Below, in pieces: positions 27,389 through 38,217 of a stretch of 64,000 nt of DNA. Under the pieces are notes generated by a model. It was given only the letters and a program-made list of their open reading frames with translations. It was not told the origin of the DNA and searched no databases. Each line of letters starts with the position of its first letter. The first letter of the stretch is position 1. A program made the position numbers and the translations under genes. Source of the DNA: Marinobacterium rhizophilum (lineage in GTDB: Bacteria > Pseudomonadota > Gammaproteobacteria > Pseudomonadales > Balneatricaceae); the NCBI RefSeq assembly GCF_024397915.1, contig NZ_CP073347.1, positions 1,364,001 through 1,428,000 of the forward strand. The letters run 5' to 3'.

Positions 27389-28861
27389 TCAGGCTGCTCC
27401 CTTGGTGGATGTAGATGCGGGCATGGGCCTGTTTTCCAGCGCCCGGTGTTCCTGGCAGTGACGCAGTGTTGGCACGCCCTTGCCGGGATTGAGGGTGCCG
27501 GCCGGATCGAAGGCACGCTTGATGGCGTTGAACTGCAGCAGTTCCTGTTCATTGAACTGGATCGGCATCTGGCGGATCTTTTCGATGCCCACACCGTGTT
27601 CGCCGGTTATGCAGCCACCGACCTGGACACAGAGCTCCAGTATGCGGCCGCCGAATTCCTCGGTTTTTTCAAACTCGCCCGGCACATTGGCATCGAACAG
27701 GATCAGCGGATGCAAGTTGCCGTCCCCGGCATGAAACACGTTGGCCACGCGCAGTTGATATTCATCCGACATGCGCTGCATCTCGGTCAGCACATGGGCC
27801 AGCTGGCCGCGGGGAATGGTGCCGTCCATGCAGTAGTAATCCGGCGAAATGCGCCCCACCGCCGGAAAGGCCGACTTGCGCCCCTTCCACAGCAGCGCCC
27901 GCTCCGCTTCACTTTGCGAGGTGCGCACGGAGGTCGCACCAAAGGAGGCAAACAGCGCCTCCACCTGGGCAATATGCTCCTGCACTTCCTCGGCGGTACC
28001 ATCCACTTCACACAACAGCAATGCCTGGGCACCCTTGGGGTAGCCTGCCTTGGCGAAGTCCTCCGCCGCGCTGATGGCATGGGTATCCATCATCTCGAGG
28101 CCGCCTGGAATAATGCCGCGGGAAATAATGCCACCGACCGCATCACCGGCCTGCTGTACGCTGTCAAAGGCCGCCATCACCACCTGGGCCTTTTCAGGCT
28201 GGGGCAACAGCTTGACCGTCACCTGCGTAACGATACCCAGCAGGCCCTCGGAACCGGTGATCAGCGCCAGCAGATCCATACCGCAACTGTCCAGTCCCTG
28301 GCTGCCGATATTCAGTACCTCTCCGTCGACACTGAGCATCTGCACACTGAGGATGTTGTGCACCGTGAGGCCATACTTGAGGCAATGCACACCCCCGGAG
28401 TTTTCCGCCACATTGCCGCCAATGGTGCAGGCGATCTGGGACGACGGATCTGGCCCGTAGTACAGGCCGTGTTTTGCCGCCGCTTCGGTAATGGCCAGAT
28501 TGCGCACGCCGGGCTGCACGCGGGCGGTGCGCGCCAGCGGGTCAATATCAAGAATGCGATTGAACTTGGCGAGCGACAGCACCACGCCCTCGGCGTGGGG
28601 CATGGCACCTGCGCACAGGCCGGTGCCGGCGCCACGTGCGACCACGGGAATCGCGTGGCGATGACAGATACGCAGCACCTGCTGTACCTGCTCAACGGTT
28701 TCGGGCAGCACCACGATCAGCGGCATTTCGCAGTACATCGACAGGCCGTCGCACTCGTAAGGCCGCTGGGTTTCGGCGTCGTCAATGACATATTGGGGAT
28801 CAATAAAGTCCCGGAACAGGGCGGCCAGTTCTGCCTTGCCGGGTTTAGCTGTATCAGTCAT
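27389..28861 (-). CDS. glcD: Glycolate oxidase catalytic flavoprotein subunit
   Basis: 490 residues, FAD-linked oxidase of the GlcD/D-lactate dehydrogenase family: FAD-binding PCMH domain (about 50-230, with VARGAGTGLCAGAMP and GGNVAENSGGVHCLKYG) and C-terminal cap with NVFHAGDGNLHPLILFD and CITGEHGVGIEK. It oxidises glycolate to glyoxylate together with GlcE and GlcF. GGAG lies 8 bases before the ATG. Part of the operon glcB-glcG-glcD-glcE-glcF. Confidence 0.97.
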   Translation of the reverse strand: MTDTAKPGKAELAALFRDFIDPQYVIDDAETQRPYECDGLSMYCEMPLIVVLPETVEQVQQVLRICHRHAIPVVARGAGTGLCAGAMPHAEGVVLSLAKFNRILDIDPLARTARVQPGVRNLAITEAAAKHGLYYGPDPSSQIACTIGGNVAENSGGVHCLKYGLTVHNILSVQMLSVDGEVLNIGSQGLDSCGMDLLALITGSEGLLGIVTQVTVKLLPQPEKAQVVMAAFDSVQQAGDAVGGIISRGIIPGGLEMMDTHAISAAEDFAKAGYPKGAQALLLCEVDGTAEEVQEHIAQVEALFASFGATSVRTSQSEAERALLWKGRKSAFPAVGRISPDYYCMDGTIPRGQLAHVLTEMQRMSDEYQLRVANVFHAGDGNLHPLILFDANVPGEFEKTEEFGGRILELCVQVGGCITGEHGVGIEKIRQMPIQFNEQELLQFNAIKRAFDPAGTLNPGKGVPTLRHCQEHRALENRPMPASTSTKGAA

Positions 28862-28894
28862 CAGGGCACTCCACAGCTGGGTTTGAGGGTGGGC

Positions 28895-29320
28895 TCAGGC
28901 TCGACTGCGCATAAAATGGTCGATGCCGGCCTGGGCGCAGTCCATGTCCTGCGCCGGCGTACCGGAGCTCAGGCCGATGCCGCCCACAACCTCGCCATCG
29001 ACCATCACCGGCAGGCCGCCACCCACCACGCACAGCCGTCCGCCGAGCGCCGTATGGATGCCGAACACCAGGTTGCCTGGCACACAGGCGGCGTTGTATT
29101 CGTGGGTGGCCTTGCGTGCCGCACTGGCAGTAAAGGACTTGTCCTGAGCCACGGTAATGCTGGTGACCTTGCCGCCGTCCATGCGCTCGAACGCCAGCAG
29201 GTTGCCGGACTCGTCGGTAATGGCGATACACATGGGCACACCGATTTCAGTGGCCCTGGCCGCTGCGCCTTCTATCAGCAGACGGGCATCGGCCTGGTCG
29301 AGTCGATTGATGGTTAACAT
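28895..29320 (-). CDS. glcG: GlcG/HbpS-like heme-binding family protein
   Basis: 141 residues of the GlcG/HbpS (DUF336) family, with VPMCIAITDESGNLLAFERMDG and GGLPVMVDGEVVGGIGLSSGTPAQDMDCAQAG. The exact job in glycolate use is unknown; homologues bind heme or cobalamin or act as accessory factors. AAGGAG precedes the ATG. It lies between glcB and glcD, 33 bases before glcD. Confidence 0.93.
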   Translation of the reverse strand: MLTINRLDQADARLLIEGAAARATEIGVPMCIAITDESGNLLAFERMDGGKVTSITVAQDKSFTASAARKATHEYNAACVPGNLVFGIHTALGGRLCVVGGGLPVMVDGEVVGGIGLSSGTPAQDMDCAQAGIDHFMRSRA

Positions 29321-29410
29321 GGTTCAGCTCCTTAAAGGGTATCCGGCAGGAACGCCTGCGCGCCCCCTGCCCTGTTGTTCAACCTGTAGTCAACAGGTTC
29401 GGTTTGTCTG

Positions 29411-31648
29411 TTACCTGCTGGCGTGATGCTTCACGTTAGCCTGCCAGGTGCTGGCCTGCAGCGCTTTTTGCTCACGCCGGCGCAGCTGCAGCAGCGGTTC
29501 GGTATAGCCGCTGGGCTGCGCGCAGCCCTTGAAGATCAGGTCACAGGCGGCCTGAAAGGCAACGCTGTTATCCAGATCCGGCGCCATGCGCTGGTAAGCC
29601 GGATCCGCCGCGTTTTGTGTATCCACCACCACCGCCATGCGCTTGAGGGTATCCAGTACCTGATCATCGGTACAGATGCCATGCAGCAGCCAGTTGGCCA
29701 GATGCTGGCTGGAAATCCGCAGGGTCGCACGATCCTCCATCAGGCCGACATTGTGAATATCCGCCACCTTGGAGCAACCGATACCCTGGCCTACCCAGCG
29801 CACCACATACCCCAGAATGCCCTGCACATTGTTGTCCACTTCGGCCTGGATCTGCTGCGGCGTGAGACCTAGATCCCCCAGCAATGGCGGCGTCAGCAGG
29901 GCAGCGAGTTCTGCACGACTGCGGCCCTGCAGTTCCTGCTGGCGCTGCGCCACGTTCACCTGATGATAGTGCGTCACATGCAGGGTCGCCGCCGTGGGGG
30001 ACGGCACCCAGGCGCAGCTCGCACCGGCCTTGGGGTGTGCAACCTTGGCATCGAGCATCTGTTTCATTTCATCGGGCATGGCCCACATGCCCTTGCCGAT
30101 CTGGGCCCGGCCGCGCAGGCCGCAGGCCAGACCGATATCGACATTGCGGTCTTCGTAGGCGCTGATCCAGGGCTGCGCCTTGATGGCATCCTTGGGCAGC
30201 ACCGGGCCCGCCTGCATGCTGGTGTGGATCTCATCACCGGTGCGATCCAGGAAACCGGTATTGATAAAGAAAAGCCGCTCGCGCACCGCACGGATACACT
30301 CGGCCAGGTTGGCCGAGGTACGGCGTTCCTCGTCCATGACGCCGACTTTAAGCGTATTGGCTGCCAGGCCCAGCAGCTGTTCAACGCGACCGAAGAGCGC
30401 GTTGGTCAATGCCGCCTCTTCAGGGCCGTGCATCTTGGGCTTGACGATGTAAAGACTGCCGGCACGGCTGTTGCGCCCGGCGCGGGCACCGCGCAGATCA
30501 TGCAGCGCACAGAGGCCGGTGATCGCCGCATCAAGAAAGCCTTCTGGCACCGGCTGGTTATCCCGGTCCAGCACCGCATCGGTGGTCATGAGGTGACCGA
30601 CGTTGCGCACCAGCAGCAGGCTGCGGCCGTGCAGACGCAGTCCCTCGCCCGCAGGCGTGCGGTAGCAGCGATCGCTGTTAAGGCGCCGGGTAACAACCTC
30701 GCCAGCCTTGCTGAAGGTTTCTTCCAGCGTGCCTTTCATCAGCCCGAGCCAGTTGCGATAGACGCCCACCTTGTCCTGTGCATCAACCGCAGCGACCGAA
30801 TCCTCACAATCCATGATGGTGCTCAGCGCCGACTCCAGTACCACATCCTTCAAGCCCGAGGTCGACAGGGCGCCGATAGCGTGCTCAGCATCCAGCTGCA
30901 GTTCTATGTGTAACCCATTGTTTCGCAACAGTATCGTCCTGGCGCCATCCTCGGCAGTGCCAAAGCCCGCGAACTGCTGTGGATCCGCCAATGCGGTAAC
31001 ATCGCCGCTGCCAATGGTGACAGCCAGGCGTGTACAGCCTGCATCTTCTACCAGCACATACTCCGTGACCTTGGCATGGCTGCCACTGGCAAGCGGTACC
31101 GCCTGATCCAAAAAATCTGCCGCCCAGGTGATGACGCGGGCCGCACGTTCTGGATTGAACCTTGCGCCTTTCTCGCCCCCCTCGGATTCATCGATGGCAT
31201 CGGTGCCATAGAGTGCATCGTAGAGGCTGCCCCAGCGGGCATTGGCGGCATTGAGGGCAAAGCGGGCGTTGCTGACGGGCACAACCAGTTGGGGACCTGC
31301 CACCCGCGCGATCTCGTCATCAACGTTCTCCGTTGTGATACTGAACGCCTCGCCTTCGGGCACCAGATAGCCAATCTCACGCAGGAATGCATGGTACTGC
31401 CCCAAGTCAACGGGTTTTCTGCCATTGCGGCTGCGGTAGGTACAGTGCCAGTCGTCAATCTGATGCTGTAGCTGATTACGCCGGTCCAGCAGGCGCCGGT
31501 TCTGCGGCCCAAGGTCGTCCAGCAGGGTTTCGAATCCGGCCCAGAAATGTTCGGGATCTATGCCCGTGCCAGGTGCAATATCGCTGGCAACCAGCGCGTA
31601 GAGGTCGGCCGATACCTTCAGCCCACCGGTCTTGATTCTGTTGGTCAT
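29411..31648 (-). CDS. glcB: Malate synthase G
   Basis: Condenses glyoxylate with acetyl-CoA to malate. 745 residues, the G isoform (A forms are about 530). Catalytic arginine in [12 protein letters not shown] and acid region in [13 protein letters not shown]; other hallmarks are [19 protein letters not shown] and the C-terminal [26 protein letters not shown]. First gene of the operon leading into glcGDEF and divergent from glcC; E. coli instead places glcB after glcDEFG. Confidence 0.97.
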   Translation of the reverse strand: MTNRIKTGGLKVSADLYALVASDIAPGTGIDPEHFWAGFETLLDDLGPQNRRLLDRRNQLQHQIDDWHCTYRSRNGRKPVDLGQYHAFLREIGYLVPEGEAFSITTENVDDEIARVAGPQLVVPVSNARFALNAANARWGSLYDALYGTDAIDESEGGEKGARFNPERAARVITWAADFLDQAVPLASGSHAKVTEYVLVEDAGCTRLAVTIGSGDVTALADPQQFAGFGTAEDGARTILLRNNGLHIELQLDAEHAIGALSTSGLKDVVLESALSTIMDCEDSVAAVDAQDKVGVYRNWLGLMKGTLEETFSKAGEVVTRRLNSDRCYRTPAGEGLRLHGRSLLLVRNVGHLMTTDAVLDRDNQPVPEGFLDAAITGLCALHDLRGARAGRNSRAGSLYIVKPKMHGPEEAALTNALFGRVEQLLGLAANTLKVGVMDEERRTSANLAECIRAVRERLFFINTGFLDRTGDEIHTSMQAGPVLPKDAIKAQPWISAYEDRNVDIGLACGLRGRAQIGKGMWAMPDEMKQMLDAKVAHPKAGASCAWVPSPTAATLHVTHYHQVNVAQRQQELQGRSRAELAALLTPPLLGDLGLTPQQIQAEVDNNVQGILGYVVRWVGQGIGCSKVADIHNVGLMEDRATLRISSQHLANWLLHGICTDDQVLDTLKRMAVVVDTQNAADPAYQRMAPDLDNSVAFQAACDLIFKGCAQPSGYTEPLLQLRRREQKALQASTWQANVKHHASR

Positions 31649-31723
31649 GATCGCTGCTCACTTGGGTCATGCCGGGCAACGGTTGCCGGCAATCCCCTTC
31701 TATGGGAAAAGGGACATCAATTT

Positions 31724-31741
31724 AGATAACGGTATAAAAAC
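31724..31741 (+). repeat. Dispersed intergenic motif AGATAACGGTATAAAAAC, copy 2
   Basis: Exact 18-base match to 1461-1478. Here it lies 76 bases upstream of the glcB start, on the opposite strand to that gene. Confidence 0.7.
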
Positions 31742-31926
31742 AATGTACATGCTCGGTCTCTCAAGCCTGATCTTTACTCAAAAGCAAAACAGTAATCTCG
31801 GTATCCAGCCAACGCCGGCTGACTTGATCTCGCTTCGCGCGCCAGCAACTGCTCGATGGTTACCCAAGGAGTGGCCTCTGTAGTGAAATGTCCCAGTCGC
31901 CTCGAGTCGCGTCCAGCCAAATCACA

Positions 31927-31941
31927 ACTGGTCAGACCAGT
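31927..31941. promoter_or_regulatory. GntR/FadR-type operator 1 (probable GlcC site)
   Basis: ACTGGT-CAG-ACCAGT, extended to a 17-base perfect palindrome at 31926-31942. It fits the TGGT-N3-ACCA pattern bound by the FadR subfamily of GntR regulators, to which GlcC belongs. Confidence 0.8.
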
Positions 31942-32036
31942 TTGTTTCAGCCCAATATGGACGCAAAAGCCCCAATCATCGATAGTATATGGGCTTGTCA
32001 CCGAAAAACTGTGACTGTCAAATACACCCGAAGATA

Positions 32037-32051
32037 ACTGGTCCAACCAGT
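32037..32051. promoter_or_regulatory. GntR/FadR-type operator 2 (probable GlcC autoregulatory site)
   Basis: ACTGGT-CCA-ACCAGT, same arms and spacing as operator 1, 110 bases away. It ends 9 bases before the glcC start codon and overlaps its ribosome-binding region, which suggests autoregulation. Confidence 0.8.
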
Positions 32052-32060
32052 GGATACCCG

Positions 32061-32801
32061 ATGAAAAACAAGGCTCCCCCCATTGCTCAGTCGATCGCAC
32101 GCCACCTGGAAGAACTGATTCTGGATGGCACCCTGGCACCGGAACAGAAAATGCCGTCCGAGCGGGCACTGGCTACGAAACTCGGGGTTTCCCGTGCAAT
32201 CATTCGCGAAGCCCTGCATGAACTGCACGGCCGCGGCATTATCGAAACCCGCCATGGCAAAGGATCTTTTGTGTCCAGCATCGTCTCGCAGCCGGAAGAC
32301 TCGGGGCCACTGATGAATCTGTACTTCGGCCACGCCCGCACCCTCTATGACCTGTTTGAGGTGCGCGAGCAACTTGAAGGCCAGGCCGCCTTTCTCGCCG
32401 CAGAGCGCGCCACCGAGAAGGACCAGTACCGCATCACCCAGGCATTCGAAGCCATGGAGTCGGCCGACCCGCTCACCAATGCCGACCTGGACCATGCTTT
32501 TCACCGTGCCATCACCGACGCTGCCCACAATCCGGTGCTGGTGCATATTCTCAACAGCCTGAAAAACCTGATGCTCTATTCGGTGCAGGCCTCGGTGCTG
32601 AACCTCAGCCACCGCACTGCCCTCAAGCAGCAGATCGACAAGCACCATCGCCAGATCTACCACGCCATCATCAGCCGCCAGGCCCAGTGGGCACAGAAAG
32701 CCGCCATGGCCCATGTTCGCCACGTCAGTGACGCGCTGCGCCAGATCGAGCAGCAGGAAAAGAACATCATTCGCTCAGCCCTGGCCAACACCGACGCCTG
32801 A
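32061..32801 (+). CDS. glcC: GntR/FadR-family regulator of the glycolate operon
   Basis: 246 residues. N-terminal winged HTH (LEELILDGTLAPEQKMPSERALATKLGVSRAIIREALHELHGRGII, about 16-61) and an FCD effector domain (90-230) with helices carrying conserved metal/ligand residues (DLDHAFHRAI, HRQIYHAI). Divergent from glcBGDEF and preceded by two identical-pattern operators, so it is very probably the glycolate-responsive regulator GlcC. The ATG at 32061 follows operator 2 directly; the upstream frame crosses both operators and is not used. Confidence 0.92.
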   Translation: MKNKAPPIAQSIARHLEELILDGTLAPEQKMPSERALATKLGVSRAIIREALHELHGRGIIETRHGKGSFVSSIVSQPEDSGPLMNLYFGHARTLYDLFEVREQLEGQAAFLAAERATEKDQYRITQAFEAMESADPLTNADLDHAFHRAITDAAHNPVLVHILNSLKNLMLYSVQASVLNLSHRTALKQQIDKHHRQIYHAIISRQAQWAQKAAMAHVRHVSDALRQIEQQEKNIIRSALANTDA

Positions 32802-33361
32802 GCCGGCACAGCGCCTGGCACTTCACCGCAACACACGCCTTCACACTGCGCGCGCGGCCCCTGCCGCTGAAGCACGCCTGACACACACTGGCTTCAGCAA
32901 CCTCGTTGGATCAAAGCCGTTGTGCCAGCCCTTTCGCCGCCCCGGCCGCCTGCCCTTCGCCTTGCTGCGCTCCACCCAGCCCCATCTCACAGCCTCCGCT
33001 GGGCGACCGGGCGCTGTCGTGCCAGGCATGCCGAGGTGTTCAGCGGCCAACCTATAAGAAAAACATTTTAGAAAACGATTACTACCTGATGGGATTCTTA
33101 TAACAACCTTATAAAAACCATCACTGTTATTTAACTAATTGATAACAAATAGTTTTTACATATTCAGGACAGGAATAAACCAGAAGATATAAATTCCGTA
33201 TTATGGAAATCACTTCCAACGATATTGATATAGACTTCCATTACTGTTTTACTGGCTCCATCAGCGCGGCTCAAACGATGACAGCACCTTGCCCTGCAAG
33301 GGCCTGATCGACCCCGCGCCATCCGATCCGGAATTACCACCTGACCTGGGAGGCCATCAGC
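32802..33361. promoter_or_regulatory. Intergenic region with gcl promoter
   Basis: 560 bases without a gene. The part from 33055 to 33260 is AT-rich and probably carries the gcl promoter. It contains an IclR-type operator listed separately. No RNA gene recognised. Confidence 0.5.
33204..33218. promoter_or_regulatory. IclR-type operator upstream of gcl
   Basis: TGGAAATCACTTCCA differs at one defined position from the published E. coli IclR consensus TGGAAATNATTTCCA. A further TTCC half-site lies just upstream (33194-33197) and TTCCA just downstream (33236-33240). The probable binder is the IclR-family protein encoded at 23874-24710. Confidence 0.65.
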
Positions 33362-35098
<1,737 letters not shown>

Positions 35099-35126
35099 TT
35101 GGCAGCAAAAAAAGCAATTCATCAAC

Positions 35127-35156
35127 CGCCGCCCCGGTCGCGACCCCGGGGCGGCG
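35127..35156 (+). other. GC-only hairpin between gcl and hyi
   Basis: CGCCGCCCCGG (35127-35137) pairs perfectly with CCGGGGCGGCG (35146-35156). No T run follows, so it is more likely an mRNA-stabilising or processing hairpin than a terminator; hyi starts 25 bases later. Confidence 0.6.
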
Positions 35157-35181
35157 ACTGACCCGAAAACAGGAGATTTCC

Positions 35182-35964
<783 letters not shown>

Positions 35965-35988
35965 CCCTGCAACCAAAGGAGAACACAG

Positions 35989-36876
35989 ATGGCACGTATA
36001 GGATTTATCGGCACCGGCATCATGGGCAAGCCCATGGCAGAGAACCTGCAGAAAGCAGGCCACAGTCTTTATTTTTCCGAGCATCACTCCAGGGCGCCGG
36101 CCGATCTGCTGAGCAGCAACGGCACGGCGCTACCCAGCCCCAGGGCGGTAACGGAAGCATGCGAGTTCATCATCCTGATGCTGCCCGACACCCCCCAGGT
36201 TGAAGAGGTGCTGTTCGGCGCCAATGGCGTGGCCGAAGGGGCCGCTGCCGGCAAGGTCGTGATCGACATGAGTTCGATTTCCCCCATCGCCACCAAGGCA
36301 TTCGCCGCACGCATAAACGAAACGGGCGCCGAGTACATTGATGCGCCGGTCTCCGGCGGTGAAGTCGGCGCCAAGGCGGCGACCCTGACCATCATGGTGG
36401 GCGGCAGCGAAGCGGCGTTTGAGCGCGCCAAACCGCTGTTCGATGCCATGGGCAAGAACATCACCCTGGTGGGCGGCAATGGCGACGGCCAGACCACCAA
36501 GGTGGCCAACCAGATCATCGTCGCGCTGAACATCCAGGCCGTCTCCGAAGCCCTGCTGTTCGCCTCCAAGGCAGGTGCGGATCCCGCCAAGGTGCGCGAA
36601 GCCCTGATGGGCGGCTTTGCGTCGTCCAAGATTCTGGAAGTGCACGGCGAGCGCATGGTCAAGGGCACCTTTGACCCTGGCTTCAAGATCTGCCTGCACC
36701 AGAAGGATCTCAACCTGGCCCTCGAAGGCGCCCGGGCGCTCAAGCTGAACCTGCCCAACACCGCCAGCGCCCAGCAGAACTTCAGCACCTGCGCCGCGCT
36801 CGGTGGTGAAAACTGGGATCACTCGGCAATGATCAAGGCCCTGGAGCATATGGCCAACCATTCGATCCGGGACTGA
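35989..36876 (+). CDS. glxR: 2-hydroxy-3-oxopropionate (tartronate semialdehyde) reductase
   Basis: NAD(P)H-dependent reduction of tartronate semialdehyde to D-glycerate, completing the route from glyoxylate. 295 residues of the 3-hydroxyisobutyrate dehydrogenase family: N-terminal IGFIGTGIMGKPMAENL, catalytic stretch DAPVSGGEVGA and the lysine in GDGQTTKVANQIIV. AAGGAG precedes the ATG, 24 bases after hyi. Its last 65 or so bases, including the stop codon, reappear in tandem downstream. Also called garR in sugar-acid pathways; glxR fits the context. Confidence 0.95.
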   Translation: MARIGFIGTGIMGKPMAENLQKAGHSLYFSEHHSRAPADLLSSNGTALPSPRAVTEACEFIILMLPDTPQVEEVLFGANGVAEGAAAGKVVIDMSSISPIATKAFAARINETGAEYIDAPVSGGEVGAKAATLTIMVGGSEAAFERAKPLFDAMGKNITLVGGNGDGQTTKVANQIIVALNIQAVSEALLFASKAGADPAKVREALMGGFASSKILEVHGERMVKGTFDPGFKICLHQKDLNLALEGARALKLNLPNTASAQQNFSTCAALGGENWDHSAMIKALEHMANHSIRD

Positions 36877-37085
36877 TACTGAAGAACTGGAGCAATCCCT
36901 CCGCGGCAATGATCAAGGCCCTGGAGCACAGGGCCAACCATTCAATCCGGGACTGAAAATCGGGAAAACTGGGCTACCCCAAGGCGGCCATGATCAAGAC
37001 CCTGCAACACAGGGCTAACCATTCGATCCGGGACTGATGTTCTTGAGCTGGGGTTTAACCGCTCCAGCCATGATCAAGGCTGCGC
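36811..37085 (+). repeat. 80-bp-period tandem array of the glxR 3' end
   Basis: The terminal part of glxR (from AACTGG through CCGGGACTGA) is followed by two further complete but diverged copies and one truncated copy. The shared ATGATCAAG occurs at 36829, 36909, 36990 and 37070, so the period is 80, 81 and 80 bases. The stop codons fall at 36876, 36956 and 37037. The period is not a multiple of three, so the copies are not an extended reading frame. Copies drift with distance from the gene. Confidence 0.93.
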
Positions 37086-37126
37086 GATTCATAGGCTGCG
37101 TTGCGCGGTGCTGCATACAGCCAGAA

Positions 37127-37156
37127 ACAGGCGCCAGCGTTCCCCCTGGCGCCTGT
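37127..37156 (+). terminator. Terminator of the gcl-hyi-glxR operon
   Basis: ACAGGCGCCAG, eight-base loop, CTGGCGCCTGT: a perfect 11-bp stem followed by CAGTTTTG and, further on, a run of T residues. It lies after the glxR-derived repeats. Confidence 0.75.
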
Positions 37157-37337
37157 CAGTTTTGTCAGACTTTTCTGGCTTTTTTTCGGGCACGGATCCA
37201 CGCACTGGCACGCGCTGGAGTTACCTGAACACACCGGGCTTGCGCCCGGTGCTTTCGTTCTGCGGCCAGCCTGAAGCCGGACAGCAGCTCGACAGCTGAA
37301 CTAGACTTCAGTTATCAGGTGAGTGCAGGAGAGACCC

Positions 37338-37811
37338 ATGCCAATCGCCACGACCCTTAACGAACAGCTGCAGCGTTACGCCATCGCGTTCGAATACCAT
37401 AGCCATAGCCACAGCCCCTCCAGTGCCCGCATAGCAGAAGCCGCCCAGGTGCCGGGCCATTTGCTGGCCAAGTCTGTGGTGCTCAAGCGGCAGGACGACA
37501 GCTATCTCATGATGGTGCTGCCCGCCGATCACCGGGTACAGCTTGGACAATTGCATCGGCTGCTCGGCGAAACGGTCGGGCTTGCGACCGAAGCCGAAGT
37601 GCGCGCCATTTTCACGGATTGCGACCCCGGCGCCCTGGTGCCCACCGGGAGCGCCTACGGCCTCAAGACCCTGATCGATCGCCACCTGCTGGCCGAATCG
37701 GAGGTTTATATCGAGTCCGGTGATCACCAGAATTTGCTGCGCCTGCCAGGCGCCGAATTTCGACGCCTGATGGCCGGCGCAGAACAGGTCGACGCCAGCA
37801 GGCATTTATAG
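37338..37811 (+). CDS. YbaK/EbsC-family aminoacyl-tRNA deacylase-like protein
   Basis: 157 residues with the YbaK/ProX editing fold: HSPSSARIAEAAQVPGHLLAKSVVLK (about 24-49) and PTGSAYGLKTLIDRHLLAESEVYIESGDH. Family members hydrolyse mischarged tRNAs such as Cys- or Ala-tRNA(Pro); substrate preference here is unknown. AGGAG precedes the ATG at 37338. Convergent with trxA. Confidence 0.88.
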   Translation: MPIATTLNEQLQRYAIAFEYHSHSHSPSSARIAEAAQVPGHLLAKSVVLKRQDDSYLMMVLPADHRVQLGQLHRLLGETVGLATEAEVRAIFTDCDPGALVPTGSAYGLKTLIDRHLLAESEVYIESGDHQNLLRLPGAEFRRLMAGAEQVDASRHL

Positions 37812-37861
37812 CCCGATGTGCGCCCCAGCCGCCTGGATCAGCGTAGCCAGAAGTGACCGCC

Positions 37862-38194
37862 TCAGCCGTTCAGCCGGCTGTCGAGCCAGGCGGTAATCTG
37901 CGCTGCGGGCAGTGCACCCACCTTGGTATTCACAACTTCGCCGTCACGCAGCAACATCAGCGTCGGCAAACCCCGGATGCCCATCTGCGAGGTGATCTCG
38001 GGATTCTCATCAACATTCAGCTTCACAAAGCGTACCTTGCCGGCGTATGTCTCAGCCATGCTGGCAATGACCGGCGCCACGTCCTGGCAGGGCTTGCACC
38101 AGGGTGCCCAGAAATCGACAACCACCGGCAGTTCACTGGCCAACACCTGTTGCGCGAAATCCGCATCGCCCACACCCAATACCTGATCGTTCAT
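37862..38194 (-). CDS. trxA: Thioredoxin
   Basis: 110-residue thioredoxin with VVVDFWAPWCKPCQDVAPV at the redox site and cis-proline in GIRGLPTLMLLRDGE. The active-site dipeptide is Lys-Pro (CKPC) instead of the canonical Gly-Pro (CGPC), which can shift redox potential or partner choice. No signal peptide. It begins 23 bases after the RND adaptor gene on the same strand and may be co-transcribed, perhaps not the housekeeping thioredoxin. Confidence 0.9.
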   Translation of the reverse strand: MNDQVLGVGDADFAQQVLASELPVVVDFWAPWCKPCQDVAPVIASMAETYAGKVRFVKLNVDENPEITSQMGIRGLPTLMLLRDGEVVNTKVGALPAAQITAWLDSRLNG

Positions 38195-38217
38195 TAACCT
38201 GACTCCTTTACCTTGAA

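Larger units (their letters stand above)
31649..32060. promoter_or_regulatory. Divergent glcB/glcC control region
   Basis: About 410 bases separating glcB from glcC. It holds a copy of the dispersed 18-mer at 31724-31741 and two GntR-type operators, listed separately. Confidence 0.6.

Noticed and set aside
36811..37085. CRISPR-like array
   Set aside because: Period 80 bases with coding-gene sequence, diverging copies and no constant short repeat with unique spacers.
37037..37228. Short open frame after glxR starting with ATG
   Set aside because: Starts in a degraded glxR repeat copy and runs through the terminator hairpin.
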